Positions 36,397 to 45,634 of a DNA stretch of 64,000 nucleotides are shown here, piece by piece. The notes below the pieces were generated by a model that saw only the letters and a list, made by a program, of their open reading frames with translations, had not been told where the DNA came from and did not search any database. Positions within the stretch are counted from its first letter, which is position 1. The number at the start of each line of letters is the position of its first letter. The DNA is from Pantoea vagans (GTDB lineage: Bacteria > Pseudomonadota > Gammaproteobacteria > Enterobacterales > Enterobacteriaceae): positions 62,001 to 126,000 of the forward strand of contig NZ_CP011427.1 of NCBI RefSeq assembly GCF_001506165.1, given 5' to 3'. The position numbers and the translations under genes were made by a program.

Positions 36397-37212
36397 TCAG
36401 GCTTGCAGCAACTCAATGCTGCGGCGAATTTCGCGTTCTATCTCTTTCGCGCCCCATTTTTCCAGCTCAGACGAGAACGGCTCAAATGCATAGATGCCTT
36501 TGTAGCCGAGCATCTCCAGGCGTTTCACCTGCGCCACGCTGTTCAGCACATCGCTGTCGCTGAGCATAATGCGTTCTTCATCGGTCAACTCTGCTGTTGG
36601 GCGGGTATCCTCCACGCCAGAGAGATGCACCAGACCAATACGGTTTACGTCAATTTCCTGCGGAAATTCTTGTTCAGCGTTCTCATACAAATGATGATGG
36701 AACGTATCCAGCAGCAGTTTGAACGGCACCTCTGCCTGGGCGATTAATTTCTGTGTCAGTACCGCAGAACGCAGCGAACTCACCGGGAAACCCAAGGGTT
36801 CCACGTAGCCTTGAATGCCATATTCAGCAAACAGCGGCGCCAGCTTTTGCATCGCTTCCTGTGTCTGTTCCGGCGAAATCGCGATGCCTTCATTCAATGG
36901 GCACATCACCAGCGCTTTAGCGCCAATGGCTTTCGCCTCTTGCAACAGGGCCGTGGCTTTCGCCAGTAACGCTTCATCAGGACGGTTGAACGGATAAAGC
37001 GCGTTAATGGTCTCGATCTCAATATGGTACTTGTCCGCCAACGCCCGCAGTTGGGATGCGCTCAGGTCGTCGGTGACTTTGCCGCCAGTCATGTCATTGC
37101 GCAGCTCGACTTTGCTCAATCCCAGACGTTGTACCAACTGGAAGAAGGCCTCAATCGAGAGGGCCGGCGCAATTTTACGGTTGATACAGAAACGGGTTGG
37201 ATCGATGGCCAT
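36397..37212 (-). CDS. iolI: IolI-like TIM-barrel sugar isomerase (inositol cluster)
   Basis: 271-residue xylose-isomerase-like TIM-barrel protein. Metal-ligand segments typical of the family are visible: YVEPLGFP (Glu), LLLDTFHHHLYENAE (Asp, His), LVHLSGVEDTRP (His) and YAFEPFSSEL (Glu). The set fits 2-keto-myo-inositol isomerase (IolI), but IolH- or IolE-like activity cannot be excluded. AGGAG upstream of the ATG at 37212 supports that start. It is divergent from iolA and shares its control region, so membership in the inositol regulon is likely. Confidence 0.72.
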   Translation of the reverse strand: MAIDPTRFCINRKIAPALSIEAFFQLVQRLGLSKVELRNDMTGGKVTDDLSASQLRALADKYHIEIETINALYPFNRPDEALLAKATALLQEAKAIGAKALVMCPLNEGIAISPEQTQEAMQKLAPLFAEYGIQGYVEPLGFPVSSLRSAVLTQKLIAQAEVPFKLLLDTFHHHLYENAEQEFPQEIDVNRIGLVHLSGVEDTRPTAELTDEERIMLSDSDVLNSVAQVKRLEMLGYKGIYAFEPFSSELEKWGAKEIEREIRRSIELLQA

Positions 37213-37625
37213 ATTCGGCTCCTGTAAGAGTATGCGGGTAAGATGCTGCAAAGAGAACATTTATTTCATTGTTAGTGAATTATGAAATATCAGATATTGG
37301 ATCTCCCTCGCAAAAATTTCATATTTCGTTTCGCGTAGTATCAGGCTGGCGTGATTTCGGGGGAATCAGTGTTGTCACAGAGGGTTAGCATTCGCGGAGG
37401 AGTCGGTGGGCTTAGCGCCTGTGGAACAGGGTTTGCGCCCGTATGGCAGCGTAGAGAGAAAAAATGCGATCCATGCCGCTAAAAGGAAATTTTCCAAAAA
37501 GAAGTATTTGAAAAATTTATTTCATTGTAATAGCTTCATAGCACGCTTTTCGTATTGCCTGATCAGGTGGCGTTGCGGTGTTAATCGACTGCCTGCAGGG
37601 AACTTCACATCAAAGAGGCAACGAC
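37213..37625. promoter_or_regulatory. iolI-iolA divergent control region with ATTTCAT motifs
   Basis: 413 bases. ATTTCAT (37263-37269) and ATGAAAT (37282-37288) form a perfect 7-base inverted repeat with a 12-base gap, just upstream of the IolI-like gene. Further copies are AATTTCATATTTCG near 37315 and TTATTTCATTGTAAT near 37520. TTGAAA at about 37508 could be a -35 element for iolA. The motif also occurs upstream of iolR and between iolC and iolD, so it is a candidate IolR operator. Confidence 0.55.
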
Positions 37626-39131
37626 ATGACTATCGTAGGAAACTTTATCGGCGGCAAGATTACCCACAGCGCCAGCAATGAAACTATTCCGGTATACGAT
37701 CCGGCCACCGGCAAAGTAGTGCGTGAACTCACCCAGAGCACCTCTGCTGAAGTCGAAAAAGCGATTGAAATCGCTCACGCTGCGTTCCCTGAATGGTCGA
37801 AAACTGCGCCGCTGCGTCGTGCCCGCGTGATGTTCAACTTCAAAGCGTTGATGGAAAAACACCGTGATGAGCTGGCTGCGCTGATTGTCTCTGAGCACGG
37901 AAAAGTGTGGTCAGATGCGCTAGGCGAGCTGACGCGCGGTATCGAAGTCATCGAGTTTGCCTGCGGTATTCCGCACCTGATCAAAGGTGAGAACTCCCCA
38001 AGCGTGGGAACGGGTGTTGACAGCTACTCGCTGATGCAGCCGGTGGGCGTCGTCGCCGGTATCACCCCATTCAACTTCCCGGCAATGGTGCCATTGTGGA
38101 TGTTCCCTATCGCACTGGCCTGCGGTAACACCTTTATCCTGAAGCCACCGGCGCTGGACCCATCAGCCTCTGTACGTATGGCGGAACTGCTGAAAGAAGC
38201 GGGCCTGCCAGATGGCGTGTTCAACGTGGTGCACTCTTCCAACGAAGATGCCGAACAGCTGTACAAAGATCCGCGCATTGCAGCGGTGAGCTTCGTCGGT
38301 TCTTCCGGTGTGGCTGAGCACATCTACAAAACCGCCAGCGCCCACGGCAAACGTGTTCAGGCGTTTGGTGCGGCGAAAAACCACGCTATCGTGATGCCAG
38401 ATGCCGATCTGGATGCCACCGTGAATGCCATTATGGGCGGCGCGTTTGGCTCAGCTGGCGAACGCTGCATGGCGTTGCCTGTAGTGGTTGCCGTAGGCAA
38501 CGACACTGCAGACAAACTGATCGCGCGTTTAACGCCGCTGATCAAAGCGTTGCGCGTGGGTCCTGGCATCCAGAAAGGGGCTGAAGAGAACGAAATGGGG
38601 CCGGTGGTTTCTGCGGCGCACCAGAAGAAAGTGCTGGGCTACATCGACAAAGGTGAAGCTGAAGGCGCGAAACTGGTGGTGGATGGCCGTGGTATCAAAG
38701 TGGCTGGCCATGAAGAAGGTTACTACGTTGGCGGTACCCTGTTTGATAACGTGACGCCTGACATGGTGATCTGGCGCGAAGAGATCTTCGGACCGGTGTT
38801 GAGCATCATGCGTGCGACGGATTTCGATAGCGCACTGAAGCTGGTGAATAGCCATGAATTCGGTAACGGCAGCGCGATCTTCACCAGCAACGGCCATACT
38901 GCACGTGAATTCGTCCAGAACGTGGAAGCGGGCATGGTGGGTGTCAACGTACCGGTGCCGGTGCCAATGGCCTTCCACAGCTTCGGCGGCTGGAAACGTT
39001 CGGTGTTTGGTGCCCTGAATGTGCATGGTCCAGATGGTGTGCGCTTCTACACCCGCATGAAAACGGCGACTGTGCGTTGGCCGAGCGGTCAGCAAACGGT
39101 TTCTGAGTTCAGCATGCCAACGCTGGGCTAA
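37626..39131 (+). CDS. iolA: CoA-acylating (methyl)malonate-semialdehyde dehydrogenase
   Basis: 501-residue aldehyde dehydrogenase that converts malonate semialdehyde to acetyl-CoA and CO2 in inositol breakdown. The NAD-binding region is PFNFPAMVPLWMFPIALACG. The catalytic Cys is in GSAGERCMALPVVV (about residue 285). FGAAKNHAIVMPDADLD replaces the usual active-site Glu motif, as in all CoA-dependent MMSDH enzymes. The start at 37626 has AGAGG eight bases upstream. iolB follows after 24 bases. Confidence 0.95.
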   Translation: MTIVGNFIGGKITHSASNETIPVYDPATGKVVRELTQSTSAEVEKAIEIAHAAFPEWSKTAPLRRARVMFNFKALMEKHRDELAALIVSEHGKVWSDALGELTRGIEVIEFACGIPHLIKGENSPSVGTGVDSYSLMQPVGVVAGITPFNFPAMVPLWMFPIALACGNTFILKPPALDPSASVRMAELLKEAGLPDGVFNVVHSSNEDAEQLYKDPRIAAVSFVGSSGVAEHIYKTASAHGKRVQAFGAAKNHAIVMPDADLDATVNAIMGGAFGSAGERCMALPVVVAVGNDTADKLIARLTPLIKALRVGPGIQKGAEENEMGPVVSAAHQKKVLGYIDKGEAEGAKLVVDGRGIKVAGHEEGYYVGGTLFDNVTPDMVIWREEIFGPVLSIMRATDFDSALKLVNSHEFGNGSAIFTSNGHTAREFVQNVEAGMVGVNVPVPVPMAFHSFGGWKRSVFGALNVHGPDGVRFYTRMKTATVRWPSGQQTVSEFSMPTLG

Positions 39132-39155
39132 TCTCGCGCAAACAGGAGGAAGAGG

Positions 39156-39974
39156 ATGTCTCTGATTTCGAAAGTGCAGCAGCCAGACAGCAACGGTCGT
39201 ATTCAGCATGTGACGCCTGAAAGTGCAGGCTGGGAGTACGTCGGTTTTGATGCCTATCTGCTGAAGAAGGGCCAAAGCCTGAAACTGAGCAGTGGCGATA
39301 AGGAGCTGTGCCTGGTGCTGGTGGCCGGATTCGCGTCGGTGAAAACCCGTCACGCGGAGTTCCCGAACCTCGGCAAACGTCTGTCACCGTTCGAGCGTAT
39401 TCCGCCTTACTCAGTTTACGTGCCGCACAACGATGAAGTGGAAGTCTACGCGGATAGCGATCTGGAGCTGGCTGTCTGTAATGCACCGAGCAAGGGTAAC
39501 CTACCGGCGCGCTTGATTGCGCCGGAAGATGTCGGTGTGGAGCATCGTGGCAAAGGGCGCAACCAGCGCCTGGTGCACAACATTCTGCCGGACAACAAAG
39601 AAGCCGATAGTTTGCTGGTGGTGGAAGTGTATACCGACGAGGGTGCGACCAGTTCGTACCCGAGCCATAAGCATGACCAGAAAACCAGCCCGGACGAAAC
39701 CTATCTGGAAGAGACCTATTATCACCGTTTCGATCCAGAACCCGGCTTCGCCATGCAGCGCGTTTACACCGACGACCGTTCACTTGATGAGTGCATGGCG
39801 CCGTATAACCGCGACGTCGTGACCGTGCCGCGTGGCTATCACCCGGTGGCCACTATCGCGGGGTACGATAACTACTATCTGAACGTGATGGCCGGTCCGG
39901 TGCGTCTGTGGAAATTTACCTGGGAGAAAGATCACGCCTGGGTGAACAGCGACCAGTATCCGCGCAGCAAGTAA
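39156..39974 (+). CDS. iolB: 5-deoxy-glucuronate isomerase
   Basis: 272-residue cupin-type isomerase that turns 5-deoxy-D-glucuronate into 2-deoxy-5-keto-D-gluconate. The metal-binding cupin motif is SSYPSHKHDQ near residue 170 with Glu in DETYLEETYYHRF. MAGPVRLWKFTWEKDHAW at the C-terminus is typical of IolB. AGGAGGAAGAGG precedes the ATG. It is co-transcribed with iolA. Confidence 0.95.
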   Translation: MSLISKVQQPDSNGRIQHVTPESAGWEYVGFDAYLLKKGQSLKLSSGDKELCLVLVAGFASVKTRHAEFPNLGKRLSPFERIPPYSVYVPHNDEVEVYADSDLELAVCNAPSKGNLPARLIAPEDVGVEHRGKGRNQRLVHNILPDNKEADSLLVVEVYTDEGATSSYPSHKHDQKTSPDETYLEETYYHRFDPEPGFAMQRVYTDDRSLDECMAPYNRDVVTVPRGYHPVATIAGYDNYYLNVMAGPVRLWKFTWEKDHAWVNSDQYPRSK

Positions 39975-39998
39975 CCTGCTCGTTGTGCCGTTTCCGTG

Positions 39999-40018
39999 GG
40001 TGCGCATTGATGCGCACC
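39999..40018. repeat. Single palindromic arm after iolB
   Basis: GGTGCGCATTGATGCGCACC, one arm of the composite palindrome family standing alone, followed 27 bases later by a terminator. Confidence 0.7.
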
Positions 40019-40045
40019 AGGCAGACACAGTATGACGCAGATGTA

Positions 40046-40073
40046 AAAAGGGCAGCCAAATGGCTGCCCTTTT
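40046..40073. terminator. Bidirectional terminator between iolB and iolR
   Basis: AAAAGGGCAGCCA and TGGCTGCCCTTTT form a perfect 13-base stem with an AA loop, with A- and T-runs on either side. It suits both convergent transcripts. Confidence 0.92.
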
Positions 40074-40095
40074 GTATGCATCACGCCCGGCTAAG

Positions 40096-40941
40096 TCACT
40101 CGCCGGTAGTGGTGTTATTCAGCGCTAAAGAGACGGCCAGCGTTTGCGCCAGGCAGAGAGAGGCAACCTGTGAACGGAAGCCATCCACCTGAGCTTCACG
40201 CACCACAAAGCACACATCGCTGAAGGCGGCGAGCGGGCTCACCTGGCTGTCGGTGATGGCGATGAGGTGTGCGCCACGTTTGGCACCCAGCTCGACTAAT
40301 TCCACCGCTTCACGAGCATACGGGGAGTAGCTGATTGCAATCACCACGTCTTTTGGGTTCACCATGCTCAACTGCTCGGTAAACATGCCGCCGAGGCCGT
40401 CAATCAGGAAGGCTCTGCGCTCCAGATGGCGCAACGCATACACCAGATAAGATGCAACGCTAAATGAACGGCGCAGACCAATAATGTAGATGTTTTCCGC
40501 TTCATTAAGCATCTTCACGGCTTTATTCAGCTGGTCAGGATTCACCTGCATCGCCAACTGTTGCAATGCCTGGCTGTTCACCATGGTGAAGACGTTAAGG
40601 ATTTCAACTGGGCTCTCAGGAGAGCTGGCGCTGTCGTCCGTGGCTGTCTGGCGGAACAGGCGTGCGCGCTCGGTGTAGTTCACGGTCTCTTCCATCAGAT
40701 GCTGACGGAAAACCTGTTTCATTTCGTTGAAGCCGCTGAAGCCAAACGCATTGGCAAAGCGGATCAGCGTGGAGGGCGGCACATCAGCTTGTTGCGCGAT
40801 AGAAGCCACGGTGTCGAAGGCGATACTGTTGCTGTTATCAAGAATATAACGAGCCACTTGCTTCAGGCGTTTACTCAGCGTCTCGTAGCGACGACGGATA
40901 TCGTCCTGTAACAAGGTTAATTGGGTTGGATTATTGGTCAT
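40096..40941 (-). CDS. iolR: MurR/RpiR-family repressor of inositol catabolism
   Basis: 281-residue regulator. The N-terminal HTH_6 domain occupies about 1-80 (FDTVASIAQQADVPPSTLIR is the helix-turn-helix). A SIS sugar-phosphate-binding domain lies at about 120-255 (EAENIYIIGLRRSFSVASYL and VVIAISYSPYAREAVELVE). Position inside the iol cluster and family identify it as IolR, the repressor relieved by a phosphorylated inositol intermediate in related enterobacteria. It is transcribed away from the iolC promoter and has its own ATTTCAT motifs upstream. Confidence 0.9.
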   Translation of the reverse strand: MTNNPTQLTLLQDDIRRRYETLSKRLKQVARYILDNSNSIAFDTVASIAQQADVPPSTLIRFANAFGFSGFNEMKQVFRQHLMEETVNYTERARLFRQTATDDSASSPESPVEILNVFTMVNSQALQQLAMQVNPDQLNKAVKMLNEAENIYIIGLRRSFSVASYLVYALRHLERRAFLIDGLGGMFTEQLSMVNPKDVVIAISYSPYAREAVELVELGAKRGAHLIAITDSQVSPLAAFSDVCFVVREAQVDGFRSQVASLCLAQTLAVSLALNNTTTGE

Positions 40942-41006
40942 TACTTCGGCCCGCTAAAAAAGAAAATATGGCTGGATAATGAGCGCTATAGTACCAGATG
41001 GATGGA

Positions 41007-41059
41007 AAATTTCATTCGTTTGACGCTTTCGTGACGCTTATTTCATCGGTTTATGAAAT
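41007..41059 (-). promoter_or_regulatory. Putative IolR operator upstream of iolR
   Basis: GAAAATTTCATTCG near 41007 is followed by ATTTCAT (41040-41046) and ATGAAAT (41053-41059), a perfect 7-base inverted repeat with a 6-base gap. They lie 65-120 bases upstream of the iolR ATG, consistent with autoregulation. Confidence 0.5.
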
Positions 41060-41110
41060 GCCTCACAAAATAAGGTGGTTAATTACGGGAAGGTTGGGAA
41101 GCCAAAGAAG

Positions 41111-41151
41111 AGGCGGCTTTGCAGCCGCCTTCAGGCGCACCAAGGTGCGCC
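41111..41151. terminator. Double hairpin after iolC
   Basis: AGGCGGCTTTGCAGCCGCCT and GGCGCACCAAGGTGCGCC are two adjacent hairpins 21 bases after the iolC stop. The second looks like a shortened palindrome-family arm. There is no clear T-run, so 3'-end protection is as likely as termination. Confidence 0.55.
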
Positions 41152-41171
41152 ACTACCAAGATAACAACCTG

Positions 41172-43085
41172 TCAGCCGCGAGCTGCGCGCCAGTAGCCAA
41201 TCAATCGCAGATAATTGCCTTTCACGGTTTCAATCAGCGCTTTGTCATCCAATTCGCCGTTCAGCCACTGGCGTGAAGGTTGACCAAAGATGGTGCGACC
41301 CACCGCAAAGCCTTTCACCCACGGTGCCTGTGCGGCGGCGGCGAAACCGGCTTTCAGTTTCTCTTCCGGCGCGTCGAGGCCGAGCAGCAAAATGCCGCGG
41401 CAGTGGGGATCGTTTTGTTCGATCAGCCCGCTGATTGACTGCCAGCTTTCCGCGGACAGCGGCGGCAATTTCCACCAGTCTGGCTGAATCCCGAGGCTGT
41501 AGAAGTGGCTCAGCATATCGTAATAGTAAGATTCATTACGGTCGGGATTACTCTCCGGCAGAATCACTTCCAGCAACAATTCGTGGCCGCTCTTATTACA
41601 GCCGTTCCACACATCGAGCACCAGTTCATCCTGCTCTTTACGCAGTTCGGCACTGTCGTGTGGATGGTAGAACACCAGACATTTCACCACGTGTTCTGCC
41701 GGCCAATCGACCAGCTGCGAACCGATATTACCGTGCTCCAAACGCAGTGGGCGGGAGCTTGGCAGTTCGATTGGGCGACCAATCCACCAGTTTTTGCCGG
41801 TAATCGCGTTCAGCGCCTTCTGACCGTAAGTGGTATCCGCGAGAATACCGCTCTTTTCATTCAAACCGGCTTCGTTTGCCGCTTCCTGCGCAGCTTGCAA
41901 CAGCAGCACTTTCAGTTGCGGAATGAGATCTTCACTGACGCCAGCTTCACGGGCCATGTCAGCCAACTGCTTACGGTGGTCGAACGCGAACACATTCAGC
42001 TCTGGCCACTGCTGTTTACGCGTGGTGACGCGATGCAAATGGTTCAGACGCGCATCAAGATCGGGACGTTTCACGTCTTTATCGCGGCTAAGGAAATCGT
42101 CCAGCTCTTCTTTGGTTGGCATCGCTGGGGCGCAGCCATGGCGTGAAACCACCAAGGCACCACATGCGTTGGCGTAGCGGCAAGCCTGCTCCCAACTCTC
42201 GTCGTTCAGCCAGCCACGCAGCAGGCCTGACATAAAGGCATCACCGGCACCCAGTACGTTCAGAACTTCGACACGCACGCCGGTTTGCAGCCTGGTCTGT
42301 TCCCAGCTATCTGGAATATCGCCTTCAAACACCACGCAACCCAACGGACCGCGTTTGCACACCAGCGTCGCTTTGCTCGCCTTGCGCACATTTTTCAGCG
42401 CCGTCAGCGTATCGGTGCTGCCGCCCGCGATATGGAACTCTTCTTCCGTTCCTACCACCAAATCGAAATAGTGCAGCACTTCCTGCAGCTGTTTGGTCAC
42501 TTCACCGGACTCAACGAAACGGGTCTCGCCATCACCCAGTGAAGTCAGCCCCCACAGCACGGGACGGTAATCAATATCCAGCGCGGTACGCAGCCCGTTG
42601 CGTTTGGCGATATCCAGCGCTTTCAGCACCGCAGCACGCGTTTGAGGATGTGACAGATGCGTACCCGTCACGGCCACGGCACGAGAAGAGGTGATAAATT
42701 CTTCATTAATGTCTTCCGGCACCAGGCCCATATCGGCGCAGTTGTCGCGGTAGAAAATCAGCGGGAAGGTGTCTTCATCCTTAATACCGAGGATCACCAG
42801 GCCGGTCAGGCGGTTTTTATCCGTAATCAGCCCGTCGGTGTTGCAACCGACACGCTGCAGTTCTTCACGCAGAAAACGGCCGTTGTGTTCATCCCCTACG
42901 CGCGCCAGCATCGCCGATTTCAGACCCTGAATCGCGGTGCCATATGCCACGTTGCCGGAGGAGCCGCCCAGATACTTATTGAAGCTGGTCATATCTTCCA
43001 GGCGTGATCCGATTTGCTGACCGTAGAGGTCGACGGCGATGCGTCCGATACAAATCACATCAAGCCGCTTCTGTTGTGTACTCAT
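41172..43085 (-). CDS. iolC: 5-dehydro-2-deoxygluconokinase fused to DUF2090 domain
   Basis: 637-residue two-domain protein. The N-terminal PfkB kinase (about 1-325) has LGGSSGNVAYGTAIQGLKS and the catalytic GAGDAFMSGLL segment and would phosphorylate 2-deoxy-5-keto-gluconate. The C-terminal DUF2090 domain (about 335-637; FAFDHRKQLADMAREAG, GILLLGLDAPEEKLKAGF) resembles class I-type aldolase barrels. This fusion is the usual form in Salmonella-type inositol clusters. No separate iolJ aldolase gene is present in the window, so the domain may do the aldol cleavage (inference). Confidence 0.93.
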   Translation of the reverse strand: MSTQQKRLDVICIGRIAVDLYGQQIGSRLEDMTSFNKYLGGSSGNVAYGTAIQGLKSAMLARVGDEHNGRFLREELQRVGCNTDGLITDKNRLTGLVILGIKDEDTFPLIFYRDNCADMGLVPEDINEEFITSSRAVAVTGTHLSHPQTRAAVLKALDIAKRNGLRTALDIDYRPVLWGLTSLGDGETRFVESGEVTKQLQEVLHYFDLVVGTEEEFHIAGGSTDTLTALKNVRKASKATLVCKRGPLGCVVFEGDIPDSWEQTRLQTGVRVEVLNVLGAGDAFMSGLLRGWLNDESWEQACRYANACGALVVSRHGCAPAMPTKEELDDFLSRDKDVKRPDLDARLNHLHRVTTRKQQWPELNVFAFDHRKQLADMAREAGVSEDLIPQLKVLLLQAAQEAANEAGLNEKSGILADTTYGQKALNAITGKNWWIGRPIELPSSRPLRLEHGNIGSQLVDWPAEHVVKCLVFYHPHDSAELRKEQDELVLDVWNGCNKSGHELLLEVILPESNPDRNESYYYDMLSHFYSLGIQPDWWKLPPLSAESWQSISGLIEQNDPHCRGILLLGLDAPEEKLKAGFAAAAQAPWVKGFAVGRTIFGQPSRQWLNGELDDKALIETVKGNYLRLIGYWRAARG

Positions 43086-43634
43086 ACCTATTGTTTCCTT
43101 CTGTGATAAGCAGACACTGCGGGCGAGGCCACCCTACATCGAGCGCTATGCTTCCGGGTTCTCAAGGTGCCTTATTGGCTTTGGTGGCAGTATGAGGAAT
43201 AAAAATTCCAAATACAATATGAAATGAAACATCCATCGCGATTTTGTGAGCCAGGTAAAACTCTGATTGATGCGCTGTCTCGGTCGGTCATACAGCATGA
43301 GTTTCACGGATGCTCTGGCTTGTGAGCCAGGTCGCAGGAAAATGCCGTGAAATAAAGGAAGCTACTGAAGTGAAATGAAATTTCGTTATCCCGGTTAAAT
43401 GGCAGCATGCTGTTCCACTTTCTTCCTTATCTTTACTCCCGTATCCCACGTTTCATCGCTGAATTTGATCTCCATCGCAAAATGAAATGTTTCTTCTGTA
43501 ATCGTGTTTAATGAAAAAAATATTTGTTTATAATCGCCACACGTTTCACTTATCCGCGGGCGCCATTTACGGCAGCGAAACCCGAACCGCGTTGTACTCA
43601 TCACCTGGGTACCAGCATGTAAAGGAAGAAGCAT
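43086..43634. promoter_or_regulatory. iolC-iolD divergent control region
   Basis: 549 AT-rich bases with no credible gene. Copies of the ATGAAAT motif occur at ATATGAAATGAAAC (43218-43231), GTGAAATGAAATTTCGTT (about 43370-43387), GTTTCATCG (about 43450) and AATGAAATGTTTC (43481-43493). They flank the probable iolD promoter and the start of the iolC leader, which fits operator sites for IolR controlling both directions. Confidence 0.55.
43506..43534 (+). promoter_or_regulatory. Probable sigma-70 promoter of iolD
   Basis: A perfect TATAAT -10 hexamer at 43529-43534 with a weak -35 (GTTTAA or TGTTTA) 17-18 bases upstream. The start of transcription would be near 43541, about 94 bases before the iolD ATG. 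Confidence 0.5.
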
Positions 43635-45569
43635 ATGGGCACAATCAGACTTACCACGGCACAGGCGCTGGTGAAATTCCTTGATAATCAGTACCTGAAC
43701 GTAGATGGCGTTGAAACCAAGTTTGTGAAAGGCATTTTCGCCATTTTCGGTCACGGCAATGTGCTGGGACTCGGACAGGCGCTGGAGCAAGACAGCGGCG
43801 ATCTGGTGGTACATCAGGGCCGAAATGAGCAGGGCATGGCCCACGCGGCGATTGGTTTTGCCAAGCAATCACTGCGTCGTCAGATCATTGCCTGTACCTC
43901 ATCGGTAGGACCGGGTGCCGCGAACATGATCACCGCCGCCGCTACCGCAACGGCTAACCGCATTCCTTTACTGCTGCTGCCTGGCGATGTGTTTGCCACG
44001 CGCCAGCCTGATCCGGTGTTGCAGCAGATTGAACAGAGTCACGATCTCAGCATCAGCACCAACGACGCCTTCCGTGCCGTAAGCAAATACTGGGACCGCG
44101 TCAGTCGTCCTGAACAGCTGATGACCGCCTGTATCAACGCCTTACGTGTACTGACCGATCCTGCTGAAACCGGCGCGGTGACCATCGCCTTGCCTCAGGA
44201 TGTACAGGGTGAAGCCTGGGACTTCCCGGAATATTTCTTCCAGAAGCGCGTACACCGTCTGGACCGTCGCTTACCGACGGCTGCCCAGTTGGAAGATGCG
44301 CTGGCGTTAATTGCACGTAAGCACAAGCCGCTGATTATTGTCGGTGGTGGCCTGAAATATTCAGATGCGGGTGACGCGCTGCTGAAATTTGCCGAGCGCT
44401 TTAACATTCCGTTCGCAGAGACGCAGGCGGGGAAAGGCACCATCGTATCTGATCATCCGTTGAATGTGGGTGGAGTGGGTGAAACCGGCTGTCTGGCGGC
44501 TAACCTGCTGGCGAAAGAGGCCGACTTAGTTATCGGTATCGGTACGCGCTACACCGATTTCACCACGGCATCGAAATGGATTTTCCAGAATCCAGAGGTG
44601 AGCTATCTAAACCTCAACGTCAGCAACTTTGACAGCTACAAACTGGATGCCGTGCAGCTGCTGGCCGATGCGCGCGAAGGTCTGACGGCACTGGAAAGTG
44701 GTCTGAAAGGCTTCGAAAACCATTGGGGCGGTCAAATTGACCAGGCGCAGAGCAAGCTGTTGAAAGAGACGCAGCGCGTGTATGCCGCCACCTATAACAC
44801 GGATGATTTCATTCCTGAAATCGCCGACCACGCTGACCGTGAAGCGCTGTTTGCTGAGTTCGAGCGCCTGACCCAGTCGGTGCTGACGCAGAGTAGCGTG
44901 CTGGGCACCTTAAACGAGCAGCTCCCAAAGGATGCAGTGATTGTGGCGGCAGCGGGCAGTCTGCCGGGCGACCTGCAGCGCGTGTGGCGCACCAAAGATT
45001 ACAACTCGTACCACGTTGAGTATGGCTACTCGTGCATGGGTTATGAAGTCAACGCTGCACTGGGCGTGAAGCTGGCGCAGCCGCAGCGTGAAGTCTACGT
45101 GATGGTGGGTGATGGCTCCTTCATGATGTTGCACTCCGAGCTGGTGACCTCAATCCAGGAAGGCGCAAAAATCAACGTGGTGCTGCTGGATAACATGACC
45201 AACGGTTGTATCAACAACCTGCAGATGGAACACGGCATGGACAGCTTCACCACCGAGTTCCGCTTCCGTAACCCGGAAGGTGGCAAGCTGGACGGCGGTT
45301 TTGTCCCGGTAGACTTCGCCGCAATCGCGGGCGGTTACGGCTGCAAAACCTATCGCATCACCACGCTGGCGCAGTTAGAAGCCGCCTTGATTGATGCGCA
45401 GAAACAAACCGTTTCAGTGCTGTTCGACATCAAAGTGCTGCCAAAAACCATGGTGCACAAATACTTCAGCTGGTGGCACGTGGGTGTGGCGCAAACCTCC
45501 ACCTCCGAGCGTACGCAGGAAGTGGCAGACAAGCTTAACGTGCACATCCAACAAGCACGTAAGTACTAA
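43635..45569 (+). CDS. iolD: 3D-(3,5/4)-trihydroxycyclohexane-1,2-dione hydrolase
   Basis: 644-residue thiamine-diphosphate enzyme that opens the inositol ring to 5-deoxy-glucuronate. Domains: ThDP pyrimidine-binding N-terminal domain ([20 protein letters not shown] with the catalytic Glu), central domain ([20 protein letters not shown]), and C-terminal ThDP-binding domain with the GDG...N motif ([16 protein letters not shown] then INVVLLDN). AAAGGAAGAAG precedes the ATG. iolG follows after 65 bases, with a hairpin between them. Confidence 0.95.
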   Translation: MGTIRLTTAQALVKFLDNQYLNVDGVETKFVKGIFAIFGHGNVLGLGQALEQDSGDLVVHQGRNEQGMAHAAIGFAKQSLRRQIIACTSSVGPGAANMITAAATATANRIPLLLLPGDVFATRQPDPVLQQIEQSHDLSISTNDAFRAVSKYWDRVSRPEQLMTACINALRVLTDPAETGAVTIALPQDVQGEAWDFPEYFFQKRVHRLDRRLPTAAQLEDALALIARKHKPLIIVGGGLKYSDAGDALLKFAERFNIPFAETQAGKGTIVSDHPLNVGGVGETGCLAANLLAKEADLVIGIGTRYTDFTTASKWIFQNPEVSYLNLNVSNFDSYKLDAVQLLADAREGLTALESGLKGFENHWGGQIDQAQSKLLKETQRVYAATYNTDDFIPEIADHADREALFAEFERLTQSVLTQSSVLGTLNEQLPKDAVIVAAAGSLPGDLQRVWRTKDYNSYHVEYGYSCMGYEVNAALGVKLAQPQREVYVMVGDGSFMMLHSELVTSIQEGAKINVVLLDNMTNGCINNLQMEHGMDSFTTEFRFRNPEGGKLDGGFVPVDFAAIAGGYGCKTYRITTLAQLEAALIDAQKQTVSVLFDIKVLPKTMVHKYFSWWHVGVAQTSTSERTQEVADKLNVHIQQARKY

Positions 45570-45577
45570 TACCCTTT

Positions 45578-45603
45578 AGGCCGGCGTCCGTCGGCCTTGT
45601 TTT
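45578..45603 (+). terminator. Hairpin with T-run between iolD and iolG
   Basis: AGGCCG / CGGCCT stem with an 8-base loop, followed by TGTTTT. It would reduce read-through from iolD into iolG, or set different mRNA levels for iolD and iolGE. Confidence 0.75.
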
Positions 45604-45634
45604 ACTCTCTATATCCGACTCTACAGGTGTAACT

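Noticed and set aside
38529-39353. 274-codon minus-strand frame opposite iolA/iolB
   Set aside because: Crosses two real plus-strand genes and their junction; composition is that of an antisense shadow.
43395-43868. 157-codon minus-strand frame spanning the iolC-iolD region and iolD start
   Set aside because: Overlaps the conserved iolD N-terminus on the other strand and has no family features.
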